Shown here: positions 36,371 through 45,031 of the stretch, in pieces
Position numbering within the stretch: position 1 is the stretch's first letter
Layout of the letters: each line of letters begins with the position of its first letter
Source of the DNA: Fulvitalea axinellae
Lineage (GTDB): Bacteria > Bacteroidota > Bacteroidia > Cytophagales > Cyclobacteriaceae
Reading direction: 5' to 3'
Length of the DNA stretch: 64,000 bases
Assembly: GCF_036492835.1 (NCBI RefSeq)
Contig: NZ_AP025317.1
Span: 124,001-188,000 of the forward strand
Translations under genes and position numbers: made by a program
The notes under the pieces: generated by a model
The model's input: the letters and a program-made list of their open reading frames with translations, nothing else
What the model was told of the DNA's origin: nothing
The model's database searches: none

Positions 36371-36919
36371 ATGATGTTATCCCCACACCCCAGAAACGTC
36401 TTAAAGTATTGTCCAAAATGTGGAAAAAAAAGCTTCGTTTACCAAGAAAACGATTCCTTGCTTTGTGACGCTTGTGGTTTTCGTTTCTATATAAACTCTT
36501 CGGCGGCTGTTGCAGTCCTTATCACTGACAAACAGGGTCGACTGCTTCTGACCCGCAGAAAATTTGAGCCTCATCAAGGCATGCTTGACTTACCCGGCGG
36601 GTTTGTCGATGTAGGTGAAACTGGCGAGGAAGCCTGCATTCGGGAAATCAAAGAAGAGCTTGCGCTAGATATCGAGAAGCTACATTACAAGATCTCCGTG
36701 CCGAACGAATACGTATATGGCGGCGTAATGTATTTTACGCTGGACCTCACTTTTCATGCGGAAATCAAGGATTTAAACACACTGAAAGCGCACGACGACG
36801 TAGTCGAAGCCCTTTTCTTCTCTCCCGAAGATATCAACCTTAATAAAATCGGAGCAACATCCATCCGTAAAATCGTGCAGTGGTTTATAGACCAAAGCGC
36901 TAAAGAGTCGATTGATTAG
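36371..36919 (+). CDS. Nudix hydrolase with N-terminal zinc ribbon
   Basis: A 182-residue protein. The start is one of two adjacent ATGs (36371, 36374), just before the zinc ribbon; the open frame extends upstream but would overlap the promoter. Cys14, Cys17, Cys32 and Cys35 form the ribbon (YCPKCG...CDACGF), as in NudC-like and ADP-ribose pyrophosphatase-type proteins. The Nudix box is GGFVDVGETGEEACIREIKEEL (about 76-97); the usual final Gly is Ala. Members hydrolyse nucleoside diphosphates linked to another group, for example NADH or ADP-ribose. The substrate is not predictable here. It is followed by dps. Confidence 0.9.
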   Translation: MMLSPHPRNVLKYCPKCGKKSFVYQENDSLLCDACGFRFYINSSAAVAVLITDKQGRLLLTRRKFEPHQGMLDLPGGFVDVGETGEEACIREIKEELALDIEKLHYKISVPNEYVYGGVMYFTLDLTFHAEIKDLNTLKAHDDVVEALFFSPEDINLNKIGATSIRKIVQWFIDQSAKESID

Positions 36920-36945
36920 TACTATCGACTCATTCAGTTCATCAA

Positions 36946-36977
36946 TTTGATCTATAACAATCGAACGCCCATATTTG
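36946..36977 (+). promoter_or_regulatory. Bacteroidota-type promoter for dps
   Basis: TTTG (36946-36949), a 20-base spacer and CATATTTG (36970-36977; one mismatch to TAnnTTTG) lie 37 bases before the dps ATG. It shows that dps has its own promoter and is not only read through from the Nudix gene. Confidence 0.5.
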
Positions 36978-37014
36978 TATTGTAATCGAAACAGAAAAAC
37001 AAAACACAACGGCT

Positions 37015-37479
37015 ATGATCAGTATTGGATTGGACCAGAAAAAATCGGAAAACATTTCGGAGAAGCTCAACGTACTGTTGGCCAATTACCAGATGTACTA
37101 CCAAAACCTTCGCGGGTTTCATTGGAACGTAACCGGTAGCGAATTTTTCGAACTACACGAGAAATTCGAAGAATATTATGGGGAAGCACAGGAAGCGATT
37201 GACGAAATCGCCGAAAGGATTCTCACCCTTGGCCAAACGCCTCTTCATACTTTTAAAGACTATGAATCGGTAGCCGAGGTTGAAGCTGCTAAACAAATCA
37301 CGGACGGAAAAGAATGCGTATCTATCGTAGCCCGCGATATTAGCGTTCTTCTGAAAATAGAGCGTGAGATTCTGGACATCGCCGGAGATGCGGACGATGA
37401 AGGCACTTCAGCCTTGATGTCGGATTATATCCGTGCTCAGGAAAAAATGGCTTGGATGCTTAACGCATACCTCAAATAA
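37015..37479 (+). CDS. dps: Dps-family ferritin-like DNA-protection protein
   Basis: A 154-residue four-helix protein of the Dps family. The inter-subunit ferroxidase residues are in place: His36 (FHWNVTG), His48, Glu52 in place of the usual Asp, Asp63 and Glu67 (AIDEIAERI), with the normal 12-residue spacing between the histidines. Dps forms a 12-subunit shell that oxidises iron with peroxide and shields DNA. The N-terminus is short and only mildly basic (MISIGLDQKKSE), so strong DNA binding through a lysine-rich tail is not obvious. It has its own promoter and a terminator. Confidence 0.94.
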   Translation: MISIGLDQKKSENISEKLNVLLANYQMYYQNLRGFHWNVTGSEFFELHEKFEEYYGEAQEAIDEIAERILTLGQTPLHTFKDYESVAEVEAAKQITDGKECVSIVARDISVLLKIEREILDIAGDADDEGTSALMSDYIRAQEKMAWMLNAYLK

Positions 37480-37555
37480 GCTTTGGTTAGTTTTATTAAA
37501 ACCGAACTCCACTTTATATCAAAAAAGCAATAAAATAACCTTATCATAGTTATGA

Positions 37556-37590
37556 AAACCTCTCCGGCGAGATGCCGGCGAGGTTTCTTT
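37556..37590. terminator. Bidirectional terminator between dps and miaA
   Basis: A 13-bp stem (AAACCTCTCCGGC with GCCGGCGAGGTTT, one mismatch) with a GAGAT loop lies between convergent genes; T-rich sequence follows on the plus strand and A/T-rich on the other. Confidence 0.8.
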
Positions 37591-37600
37591 TTATAAACTC

Positions 37601-38551
37601 CTAACGAATCCGAAAACCGTTTTTATCCAATATTTCCATCGCCTGACTGATTTTCGAATCCATTGAATCCAAAGCATTAATCCAATGAATGTCAAAACCA
37701 CGGCGTTCCATTCCCCTGAACCAGGTCATTTGGCGTTTGGCAAATTGATGAATATTCCTTTCCAGCTTTTCGGTCATTTCCTCAAAACCAATCTCGCCTA
37801 ACACATACAGCGTCACCCAGCGATATTCCAATCCGTAAAAAATCAATTCGTCCGCAGTTACTCCACTATCCAGCAGTCCCCGGACTTCCTCTACCATCCC
37901 TTCTTCCAGCCGATCCCGCAAACGCTTCGATATCCGCTCACGGCGGGCCTCCCTATCGATATCCAAACCGAAAATAATGGGCTTCAATTCCGGTTTTTCA
38001 TTTCCGGAAACATCCGCCCCGGGATTCTTCGCAAGATAATCCGCTATCTCCACTGCCCTTACCAAACGGCGCCTGTTATTCGGGTCCTTTATATCCTGAT
38101 CTGTTAGACCTTGAAGCCTTTTGACCAACTCTTCTACGCTCAGTTCTTTCAATTCCCGACGCAATTCCTCATCTCTCGGCACCCAAGTCAAATCGTTTTC
38201 CGTCAGCACATATTCGATATACATACCGGATCCTCCGCACAAAATAGGCACGGCTTCCCGATCTTTCACTTTTTCTAACGCCTCAAAAAAGTCGTTATAA
38301 AACTCGCTTGCGTTGTACTTCTGACCTGCGTCACGAATATCGATCAGATGATATGGAATTGCTTTTCCTTCTATTGTGTAGTCTTCCAAGTCTTTGCCCG
38401 TACCGATATCCATTCCTCGAAATACCTGCCTAGAGTCACCACTCAGAATCTCTCCCCCCACTTTGGCCGCCAAGTTTGTGGCGAAAGATGTTTTGCCACT
38501 CGCCGTCGGCCCTACGATTACGATTAACGGTGTCGCTTCGCTTTTGTCCAT
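37601..38551 (-). CDS. miaA: tRNA dimethylallyltransferase
   Basis: A 316-residue protein with the P-loop GPTASGKT (14-21), then GEILSGDSRQVFRGMDIGTGK, HLIDIRDAGQKYNASEFYND, GGSGMYIEYVL and NRRRLVRAVEI, all diagnostic of MiaA. It transfers the dimethylallyl group to A37 of tRNAs reading UNN codons. The C-terminal region contains FAKRQMTWFRG, the conserved motif near the tRNA-binding surface. Length is normal for the family. Confidence 0.97.
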   Translation of the reverse strand: MDKSEATPLIVIVGPTASGKTSFATNLAAKVGGEILSGDSRQVFRGMDIGTGKDLEDYTIEGKAIPYHLIDIRDAGQKYNASEFYNDFFEALEKVKDREAVPILCGGSGMYIEYVLTENDLTWVPRDEELRRELKELSVEELVKRLQGLTDQDIKDPNNRRRLVRAVEIADYLAKNPGADVSGNEKPELKPIIFGLDIDREARRERISKRLRDRLEEGMVEEVRGLLDSGVTADELIFYGLEYRWVTLYVLGEIGFEEMTEKLERNIHQFAKRQMTWFRGMERRGFDIHWINALDSMDSKISQAMEILDKNGFRIR

Positions 38552-38874
38552 ATACGAAGATACTCATTTCCCCATTATCCGGTTTATACAAATAGGCATG
38601 TATGATGAGGAATCATGCTAACTTAATTAACTTGGAAAAAGCGAATCTCTGGGAATATCACAACTCGACTTTTTTCACTGAAAAGCTAAAAAATTAGTCG
38701 CTCTTTAATTTTGTGTTAACCGAAAAAAAATGGCACCCTTCCCGATAACGCTATCGCTTAAAACAGTGGCAATTGTATTTTATGTTTAGGCCAAAAATCA
38801 TTATCTAAAGACTTAGGTCAAGGGGCCTAATGCTTGAATTAGAAACTTTATATTTTTACAAATACTTTTATCTT
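38552..38874. other. Intergenic region before the GH2 gene
   Basis: A 323-bp AT-rich region between divergent genes. TAATTTTG at 38706-38713 fits the -7 consensus, 160 bases before the GH2 ATG, but no -33 partner was found. Nothing else is recognised. Confidence 0.35.
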
Positions 38875-40947
38875 ATGCTGAGCAAGAGGAAAACCTTTCT
38901 GTTTTTCGCTTTCTGCCTTCTCTCTTTATTGAGTGCGGAAGCGCAACGGCGAGCAATTGATTTGAATAAAGGCTGGGACTTTAAGCCATTTTACGTAGTG
39001 GCCAAGCAAACCCCTAGCGAAAAAGTAGACATTCCGCACACTTGGAACAATAAGGACGGACAATCCGGCAAGCTCGACTATTACCGCGGAATGTGCACTT
39101 ATAACAAGAGTGTGGAAATCGGAAACGAGTTGAAGGGCAAGCGCCTTTTCATCAAATTCGAAGGCGTAAACACCGTCGCTACCGTATTGATCAACGGCAA
39201 GTGGGTGGGCGAGCACCGCGGAGGATACACCGCCTTTACTTACGACATTACTCCTTATGTGAAGTTCGGCCAGAAGAACGGAATCGAAGTACGCGTAAAC
39301 AACGCTTACCAAGAGGACATTATGCCACTCTTGGGCGACTTCAACTTCTACGGAGGCATTTACCGCCCGGTAAGCCTTTTGGTTATGGAGCAAGCCTGCA
39401 TCACGCCACTTGACTACTCCGGCCCTGGCGTTTACCTCCGTCAGATAGAAGTGAGCGACAAGAAAGCTTTGGTGGAAGTGAAAACCAAAGTGCTCAACAA
39501 CTTTGACAAAGCCGAGGACTTCGAAGTAAAAACCGTAGTGCTCGACGACAAAGGAGCCACAATCGCCGAGACGAACAGCAAACTCCGCGTGCCTGCCGGC
39601 CAGACTTACGAGACCGCCAAGAAATTCGAAGTGCACAACCCGCACCTGTGGAACGGCAAAGAGGATCCATTCGCCTACAAGACCGTAACTACGCTTACGC
39701 ATAAAGGAAAAACGCTCGATACGGTAGAACAGCCGATGGGCTTGCGCTATTACCACGTAGACGCCAACGAAGGTTTCTTCCTGAACGGCAAACACCTCAA
39801 ACTCCGTGGCGTATGCCGTCACCAAGACCGCGAGGACAAAGGTAACGCCGTAAGCAACGCCGACCACGAGGAAGACGTAGCCATTATGAACGAAATGGGC
39901 GTTAACTCTATCCGCCTTTCGCACTACCCGCACGCTCCTTACTTCTATGACCTTTTGGACAAAAACGGTTATGTGGTTTGGTCGGAAATCCCGTTCGTAG
40001 GCCCAGGCGGATACCGTAGCAAAGGCTTTACTAACTCGCCGCGCTTCAAAGAAAACGGACGCCAACAATTGGTAGAGATGATTCGCCAGAACTTCAACCG
40101 CCCGGGTATTCTCTTCTGGGGACTGTTCAACGAACTGAAGCCTGTAGGCGACGACCCTACTCCTTACCTGCGTGAGCTCAAGGCCTTGGCCAATGCCGAA
40201 GACCCGTCGAGAATCACCACTTCGGCCACTTTCGTTGACGGCGAGCTGAACTTTATCACTGACCTTATCGCTTGGAACAAGTACTACGGATGGTACGGAA
40301 GCGACGCCAGCGTAATCGAGAAATTCTTCGACAACACGCACGCCAAATACCCATTCCTCAAAATCGGTATCAGCGAGTACGGCGCCGGCGCCAGCCACAA
40401 GCACCACCAAGAGGAATTGAAGCAAACCAACCCGGGTTCAATGTGGCACCCGGAGGCTTGGCAAGCGCACTTCCACGAGAAATACTGGAAAGCCATCGAC
40501 GAGCGTCCGTTCGTTTGGGGTACTTATATCTGGAACATGTTCGACTTCGGCGCCGCTCACCGTCGCGAAGGACAGGAACACGGACGTAACGACAAAGGTA
40601 TCGTGACTTACGACCGCAAGACGAAGAAGGACATCTTCTATTACTACAAAGCCAACTGGAACAAGGACGAGGCTACGCTTTATATCGCCAACCGCCGTTT
40701 CGTGAAACGCTCTGAGGCCAACACCAAGGTTCGCGTTTACTCAAACGCCTCTAAGGTTCGCCTTTATGTAAACGGAAAATCGCTCGGCAACAAAAAGACC
40801 GACAAGTACGGCATCGTACAGTGGGACGGCGTAACGCTGAAACCGGGCAAAAACGTAGTTGAGGTAAAAGCCACCATCAACAAAAAGCCTGTTACCGACA
40901 CCGTAGAGTGGACGCTTGATCCTAACTCGGCCACGGCCAGCAAGTGA
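38875..40947 (+). CDS. GH2 beta-galactosidase/beta-glucuronidase-like enzyme
   Basis: A 690-residue exported enzyme; the ATG at 38875 starts the signal peptide (MLSKRKTFLFFAFCLLSLLSAEAQ). Domain order is that of GH2: sugar-binding jelly roll (VDIPHTWNNKDG..YYRGMCTY, GVNTVATVLINGKWVGEHRGGYTAFTYDIT), Ig-like domain, then the TIM barrel with GVCRHQDRE, NSIRLSHYPHAPYFYDLLDKNG, acid/base Glu420 (GLFNELKP) and nucleophile Glu501 (IGISEYGAG). A C-terminal Ig-like DUF4982-type module follows (VYSNASKVRLYVNGKSLGNKK). The likely substrate is a beta-galactoside. Codon bias is extreme toward C-ending codons, so the antisense strand is open for 499 codons; that antisense frame is not a gene. Confidence 0.9.
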   Translation: MLSKRKTFLFFAFCLLSLLSAEAQRRAIDLNKGWDFKPFYVVAKQTPSEKVDIPHTWNNKDGQSGKLDYYRGMCTYNKSVEIGNELKGKRLFIKFEGVNTVATVLINGKWVGEHRGGYTAFTYDITPYVKFGQKNGIEVRVNNAYQEDIMPLLGDFNFYGGIYRPVSLLVMEQACITPLDYSGPGVYLRQIEVSDKKALVEVKTKVLNNFDKAEDFEVKTVVLDDKGATIAETNSKLRVPAGQTYETAKKFEVHNPHLWNGKEDPFAYKTVTTLTHKGKTLDTVEQPMGLRYYHVDANEGFFLNGKHLKLRGVCRHQDREDKGNAVSNADHEEDVAIMNEMGVNSIRLSHYPHAPYFYDLLDKNGYVVWSEIPFVGPGGYRSKGFTNSPRFKENGRQQLVEMIRQNFNRPGILFWGLFNELKPVGDDPTPYLRELKALANAEDPSRITTSATFVDGELNFITDLIAWNKYYGWYGSDASVIEKFFDNTHAKYPFLKIGISEYGAGASHKHHQEELKQTNPGSMWHPEAWQAHFHEKYWKAIDERPFVWGTYIWNMFDFGAAHRREGQEHGRNDKGIVTYDRKTKKDIFYYYKANWNKDEATLYIANRRFVKRSEANTKVRVYSNASKVRLYVNGKSLGNKKTDKYGIVQWDGVTLKPGKNVVEVKATINKKPVTDTVEWTLDPNSATASK

Positions 40948-40975
40948 GATTAGTAAAGCGTACAGAGTAAAGAGT

Positions 40976-41020
40976 AAAAAGTCTGCTTGGGTATTTTTAT
41001 CGATGGAAAAGCAGGCTTTT
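40976..41020 (+). terminator. Terminator-like hairpin after the GH2 gene
   Basis: AAAAGTCTGCTT pairs with AAGCAGGCTTTT (one G-U) around a 21-base loop, ending in TTTT. It lies 29 bases after the GH2 stop. Confidence 0.55.
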
Positions 41021-41071
41021 GAAATTGATCCTTTCGGGATTTGAACGCTTACTTCTTTACTATAAAAGTAT

Positions 41072-41134
41072 AAAAGCGTAATCGATTCGGATATTCATTT
41101 CTTGAAATGGATCCTGAATCGGTTACGCTTTTTT
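41072..41134. repeat. Long imperfect hairpin
   Basis: Two arms of about 29-30 bases (41072-41101 and 41105-41134) pair with a few mismatches around a 3-base loop, followed by a run of T. The outer part (AAAAGCGTAA / GGTTACGCTTTT) and the GATTC/GAATC core are well paired. It may be a second, stronger terminator or the relic of a mobile repeat. Confidence 0.6.
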
Positions 41135-41208
41135 TACGAATGCAGGTAAGGAATTACAGCTTTTCAAGCTTTCTACTTTATCATCCACGTAAGTTACAGT
41201 CTGTTTCG

Positions 41209-41345
41209 TTAAGTTTTCGACCAAAATCTCTTAACATATCGACCTGATTCTCTTAACTGTTTGGGCAAAATCTCTTAAGTGTTTTGGGTAAATGTGTTAA
41301 GAGAATTGACCGAAACAGTTAAGAGATTTGACCAAAAGTGTTAAC
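41209..41345. repeat. Array of seven TTAA(G/C) cores at exact 22-bp spacing
   Basis: TTAAG or TTAAC occurs at 41209, 41231, 41253, 41275, 41297, 41319 and 41341, always 22 bases apart. The 17-base spacers are related but not identical: several contain (T)GACC or GGGC followed by AAAA, and TCTC ends the first three while AGA opens the last two. The two halves are thus roughly inverted about position 41286 (TCTCTTAA on the left, TTAAGAGA on the right); CTGTTTCG at 41201-41208 and CGAAACAG at 41311-41318 add to the dyad. The 22-base period is not a multiple of three and the region is not coding. Two helical turns per unit would place all cores on one face of the DNA. Confidence 0.8.
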
Positions 41346-41383
41346 ACATTCGGAAGCTTCTCTTTTCGACTTCTTTAAATGCA

Positions 41384-41417
41384 AAAAACCTCCCGATTAT
41401 ACAATCGGGAGGTTTTT
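41384..41417. terminator. Perfect 15-bp hairpin with T-tract
   Basis: AAAAACCTCCCGATT and its exact complement surround the 4-base loop ATAC and give T-tracts on both strands. It is a textbook bidirectional terminator directly after the 22-bp array. Confidence 0.85.
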
Positions 41418-41580
41418 CTTTGGTCTTCTTTGCCTTACTGAATATACAAAAAGCATCTCGGTCAGGAAATAACCTGTAACCGCCACCCTCTTTTCAGTGG
41501 ATTTTCCGAGACAGACACGTAGGTTTTCCGAAGAAAACCAGAGTCTTGCGCCACGGTATTGACTTCCGGATTTCGACACA

Positions 41581-41608
41581 AAAAAAGGCGCCCAACCGAG
41601 CGCCCTTT
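41581..41608 (-). terminator. Terminator of the GH13 amylase gene
   Basis: On the minus strand GGGCGC and GCGCC(T) pair around an 8-base loop and a run of T follows. It lies just beyond the amylase stop codon. Confidence 0.75.
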
Positions 41609-41629
41609 CTCATTTGTTCAATATTCAAC

Positions 41630-43321
41630 TCACTTTCCTTTCGAAAGCAATACGATAGTGTCTTGAGTGTCAAGGCTTACCTTGCCGTTTCTTACCGTCG
41701 CGGTTTTGCCTGAGTATGAATCCTTCACCTTTTGGCCTTCGGCGAAAACACCGTGAACAGGAATGATTTTCTTCCCTTTCTCCACGTCCAAAGCCACCAA
41801 CACCTTGTTAGAGTAATCGCCTTTAGCGTACTCACGGCTGAAGATATAAGGTTGCTCCGACAGCATCTTGTGCATACCCGCTCCTACCGCAGGGTTCTCC
41901 TTACGGAAATTACCGAGCTTGCTCCAGTGTGTCATAACGTCCTGTACCTTATGTCCGCCACGTTCGGCGTTGGCCTGGATTTCCTCCCAGTTCATAAACG
42001 AGCGTAAAGTGGCGTCTCCCACAGTGCCTTCGATCACCAAGTTACGGCTCGACTCGTCTCCGTAGTAAACCTGCGAAGCGCCCGGCGTAAGCAACAGCTT
42101 GGTAGCCGATTCGATGGCTTTGCTACGGTCTTGGTCAAACGGCTGGCCATCGTCGTGCGAAGTAAGGTAGTTCATTACGCTCTTGCCCTTGAGCTCACCG
42201 TTCAGGGCATCGGAATATTTCTTGAAGATTTCTTCGTAAGACTGCTTCTGGGCGTCGTACTTGAATTCGAAGTTGATCAGACTCTTGAATCCGTTGTCGA
42301 AAAAGTCGACGACGCTGTCGCTGTAATGATAGTTGCGCATGCCGCTGATGCCGTATCCGTACACTTCGCCTACCATATAGAACTCGTTGTTGTCGAGTAC
42401 GCTAGTAGGGTTGGCTTTTTTCCAATCGGCGAAGGCCACGTCAGACTCTTTCTTCAGGTCTTCCCAAAGGTCAGCCTCCGTGTGCTTGGCGGTGTCCACG
42501 CGGAACCCGTCAACGCCGTATTTGCGGATATAGTCGGTCAACCATTTGATATGGTAGTAACGCGGCGCACGCGGAAGGCCGGTGCGGGCGAAGAACTCAT
42601 CAAGGCTCTTAAGCTCTTGCTCAAGTCTTCCCTCCTTTTTCCATTTTTCCAACAAAGTGGCGGGCAGTTCCACCGCTTCGGTCTTGTTAGCCGTAAAAAC
42701 GTCGGGTAGGTTTTCAACCAAAGTACAGCTCACCGTAGATTCGTAATCCGAGTAACCGCAATGGGGAGTCTCACGCACCCAATCCGTAGACCATACCGGG
42801 TCAACGTCGGTTACGGGACCGGTGTGGTTGATTACCACGTCCAGCAAAACGCGGATGCCTCGGGCGTGGGCTTCTTTTACCAGCTCGTCCAAGTCAGCCT
42901 CGGTACCGAAGTTCGGGTCCAACGCTGTCCAGTCCTTGGCCCAGTAGCCGTGGTATCCGTAAGTGGCGCCAGTGCCTTCGTCCACGTTTCCGTGTACTTG
43001 CTCTACAAGCGGGGTCATCCAGATGGCGCTAACACCGAGCTTGTCGAAATATCCTTCCTTTACCTTGGTCGTAATACCTTTGATGTCGCCGCCTTCGAAG
43101 CCTCGCAAAAGGCCCGTTTTGGCCGTACGCCCGAAGTTGACGTCATTGGTTTTGTCACCGTTGTTGAAACGGTCGGTAAGCATAAAATAAACGTTGGCGT
43201 TTTCCCAAACGAAAGGCGTTTTAACTTCTTCCGCCACAGTTTCGGTCTTCTTTTGACCGCAAGAACCGAGGGCCAACAAAGCCACCGCCACCAAGCATAG
43301 ATACCTGTGCATAATGATCAT
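41630..43321 (-). CDS. GH13 alpha-amylase-like lipoprotein
   Basis: A 563-residue protein. The signal [21 protein letters not shown] has a lipobox; the start could also be the ATG at 43312, three codons on. GH13 regions are clear: [12 protein letters not shown] (entry), [20 protein letters not shown] (nucleophile Asp276), FYMVGEVYG (acid/base Glu319) and [12 protein letters not shown] (Asp390), then a short C-terminal beta-domain. A long insertion between regions I and II (about 190-260) with two cysteines recalls periplasmic MalS-type amylases. It should cleave alpha-1,4-glucans in the periplasm or at the surface. It converges with the GH2 gene; codon usage is again strongly biased. Confidence 0.9.
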   Translation of the reverse strand: MIIMHRYLCLVAVALLALGSCGQKKTETVAEEVKTPFVWENANVYFMLTDRFNNGDKTNDVNFGRTAKTGLLRGFEGGDIKGITTKVKEGYFDKLGVSAIWMTPLVEQVHGNVDEGTGATYGYHGYWAKDWTALDPNFGTEADLDELVKEAHARGIRVLLDVVINHTGPVTDVDPVWSTDWVRETPHCGYSDYESTVSCTLVENLPDVFTANKTEAVELPATLLEKWKKEGRLEQELKSLDEFFARTGLPRAPRYYHIKWLTDYIRKYGVDGFRVDTAKHTEADLWEDLKKESDVAFADWKKANPTSVLDNNEFYMVGEVYGYGISGMRNYHYSDSVVDFFDNGFKSLINFEFKYDAQKQSYEEIFKKYSDALNGELKGKSVMNYLTSHDDGQPFDQDRSKAIESATKLLLTPGASQVYYGDESSRNLVIEGTVGDATLRSFMNWEEIQANAERGGHKVQDVMTHWSKLGNFRKENPAVGAGMHKMLSEQPYIFSREYAKGDYSNKVLVALDVEKGKKIIPVHGVFAEGQKVKDSYSGKTATVRNGKVSLDTQDTIVLLSKGK

Positions 43322-43489
43322 TTTTAGTAAAAAGGTATCCAAAAATACAAAAACGGTTGATTTCGGGAAGGTTCTCGGACCTTATGTTTTCACGCTTTTT
43401 GAAAGCTATAGGCTATTATTTTATTTTTAATTCAATTCATCCAAAAATATTCATTCTTCGAAAAGAACAAAGTGACAAAAACTTTGTCA

Positions 43490-45031
43490 CTAAGTGGCAA
43501 GGCTCACGAAATCCCGATAAAGCGTTTTCAAGGTGCCGAAGCTTCTCAATAGGTCATAAAGCAATTTCGCCCAACCTATCACGCCCGCAACCGCCCTTTT
43601 GAAAAGCCTAAAAACAAAACCCACCATACGGCAAGCCACAGAGAAGGCTTTGCTCTGCCGCAAGACTTTCCCGCTGGCCAAAAGGACAGTTTCTGCCGTC
43701 GCCGTTTCGGGAATAAAAGTTACGGTGTCCATATCTTTTGAGAAGCCGAAAACCACGCCGTCCACCTCCATCCGACCACGGATATAAATGCCGATCGATT
43801 TGGCTACGGCGGTTATCCCTTCGCTCAAAATCCTGTACGATTTGGAAGCGTAACGGAAGAAGGCTTTAAAGATATTGTCTTGGATAAACGAGAAAAGTTG
43901 CTTGCTTTTCTTTTTAATCCATCGCCAAATCCGCTTAAATCCGTCGAGCAATCGCATGCCTTTTTCCTTAATATAAGTCCACGCCTTGCTCACAAAGTTT
44001 TTAGGTTCTCTTCTGAATTTCTTAAGTATTTCCTCGCTCAGATCATCTTGGTCCGCCTCGTACCCTTCACTATTCGCCTCGCTGACTCCTTTGAAAAAGG
44101 CCGGCGTGATTTGTTTAGACAGTTTTCTTGCTTCGGAACGCCTCTTTATACCTTCAAATTTTTGAAAGTATAGAGTTAGGGCCTTTCGAGTCTTAGAACA
44201 CTTTAACAACTTTCTGTTTCCTTTGCCAAAATCATCTTTACCGTCAATATCCACATCAAAGCCTAAAAGCCATAGCTCGATTTTGGCACAATTAGTAATA
44301 AAACGTTGTGCGAGTACCCTGCTTTCTTTTTTATTGACTTCAGGCAAATCTAATAAAAAGCCACTTCCATCAGCATTTTTTCGTTTTGCAATAGTCTCTG
44401 ATAAGAAATCTTGATCAAAAAGGAGACGAGCAGTACCTATATCATACCCTGCTGGAACATTTTTTTTTGGCATCAAAAAAATACGTTTAACATCATTAAA
44501 AAAATCAAAAGCCCGTTGTGACATTAGGTCTGAATCAGGATGAGGTTTGCGCCAAAGTAAGCCCAAAGTAAATAGCCTTAAATGAAAAGCCCGATGCATG
44601 GCCCGCCATACTGTAGTAAGAACAAGTCCATTCTCATCAAACCATTGTTCGTAGTCAATATCGGATTCAAAACTTACTAGCTGGTCAAGTGCTCCCCACG
44701 TTTTGTCTCCCACCCAATGGTCGCTTTCAAGCCCTGCATCAGCCTGAAATTCTTCCACGGCCTGTTTTATCTTGTCTAAACGTTTAGGAATCTGCTTATG
44801 AGGAATTTTATCTTCTAGATAGCCTAACAACCATAATCTAGACGCTATCGTATGTAACCGAATCCGTTGTCTTTCATAATTAAAAGTCTCATTTCCATCC
44901 TCTGGAACTCGATTCACTATTCCCACATTGCCCGCCTCTTTCAGTACGTCCTCAAACTGCCCCAACTGCTCTGTCTCGTCACCAGACAAAGCCGTTGGAG
45001 TGTAAACGGGCAAGCCACCCGAGAGTATCAT
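43490..45031 (-). CDS. Unknown protein with peptidoglycan-binding-like domain and cationic helices
   Basis: A 513-residue protein without a signal peptide. Residues about 55-115 look like a PG_binding_1 domain (RIRLHTIASRLWLLGYL ... IKQAVEEFQADAGLESDHWVGDKTWGALDQL). A second, looser copy may lie near 255-300 (LWLLGFDVDIDGKDDFGKG ... TRKALTLYFQKF). The C-terminal third is strongly cationic with repeated amphipathic segments (AWTYIKEKGMRLLDGFKRIWRWIKKKSKQLFSF, RMVGFVFRLFKRAVAGVIGWAKLLYDLLRSFG), suggesting membrane contact. The family was not recognised. It overlaps the upstream gene by 4 bp (ATGA), so the two are translationally coupled. Possibilities include a phage- or injection-system-related cell-wall or membrane-active protein; this is inference. 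Confidence 0.6.
   Translation of the reverse strand: MILSGGLPVYTPTALSGDETEQLGQFEDVLKEAGNVGIVNRVPEDGNETFNYERQRIRLHTIASRLWLLGYLEDKIPHKQIPKRLDKIKQAVEEFQADAGLESDHWVGDKTWGALDQLVSFESDIDYEQWFDENGLVLTTVWRAMHRAFHLRLFTLGLLWRKPHPDSDLMSQRAFDFFNDVKRIFLMPKKNVPAGYDIGTARLLFDQDFLSETIAKRKNADGSGFLLDLPEVNKKESRVLAQRFITNCAKIELWLLGFDVDIDGKDDFGKGNRKLLKCSKTRKALTLYFQKFEGIKRRSEARKLSKQITPAFFKGVSEANSEGYEADQDDLSEEILKKFRREPKNFVSKAWTYIKEKGMRLLDGFKRIWRWIKKKSKQLFSFIQDNIFKAFFRYASKSYRILSEGITAVAKSIGIYIRGRMEVDGVVFGFSKDMDTVTFIPETATAETVLLASGKVLRQSKAFSVACRMVGFVFRLFKRAVAGVIGWAKLLYDLLRSFGTLKTLYRDFVSLAT

Larger units (their letters stand above)
40948..41629. other. Intergenic region with hairpins and a 22-bp repeat array
   Basis: This 682-bp region between two convergent sugar-degrading genes contains no gene but an unusual density of structure: an imperfect terminator (40976-41020), a long hairpin (41072-41134), seven TTAA(G/C) cores at 22-bp spacing (41209-41345), a perfect 15-bp hairpin (41384-41417) and a terminator for the amylase gene (41581-41608). 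Each is listed separately. Confidence 0.7.

Noticed and set aside
36141-36374. 77-codon open frame before the Nudix gene
   Set aside because: It crosses the predicted promoter and overlaps the Nudix start.
38926-40425. 499-codon open frame antisense to the GH2 gene
   Set aside because: It mirrors the GH2 gene in another frame, is valine- and phenylalanine-rich with no domain, and is explained by the strong codon bias of the sense gene.
41209-41345. CRISPR array
   Set aside because: The repeated core is only five bases, the intervening 17-mers are related to one another, and no cas gene is in the window.
42131-43300. Long open frames antisense to the amylase gene at 41630-43321
   Set aside because: Same cause as above; no start context or recognisable domain.
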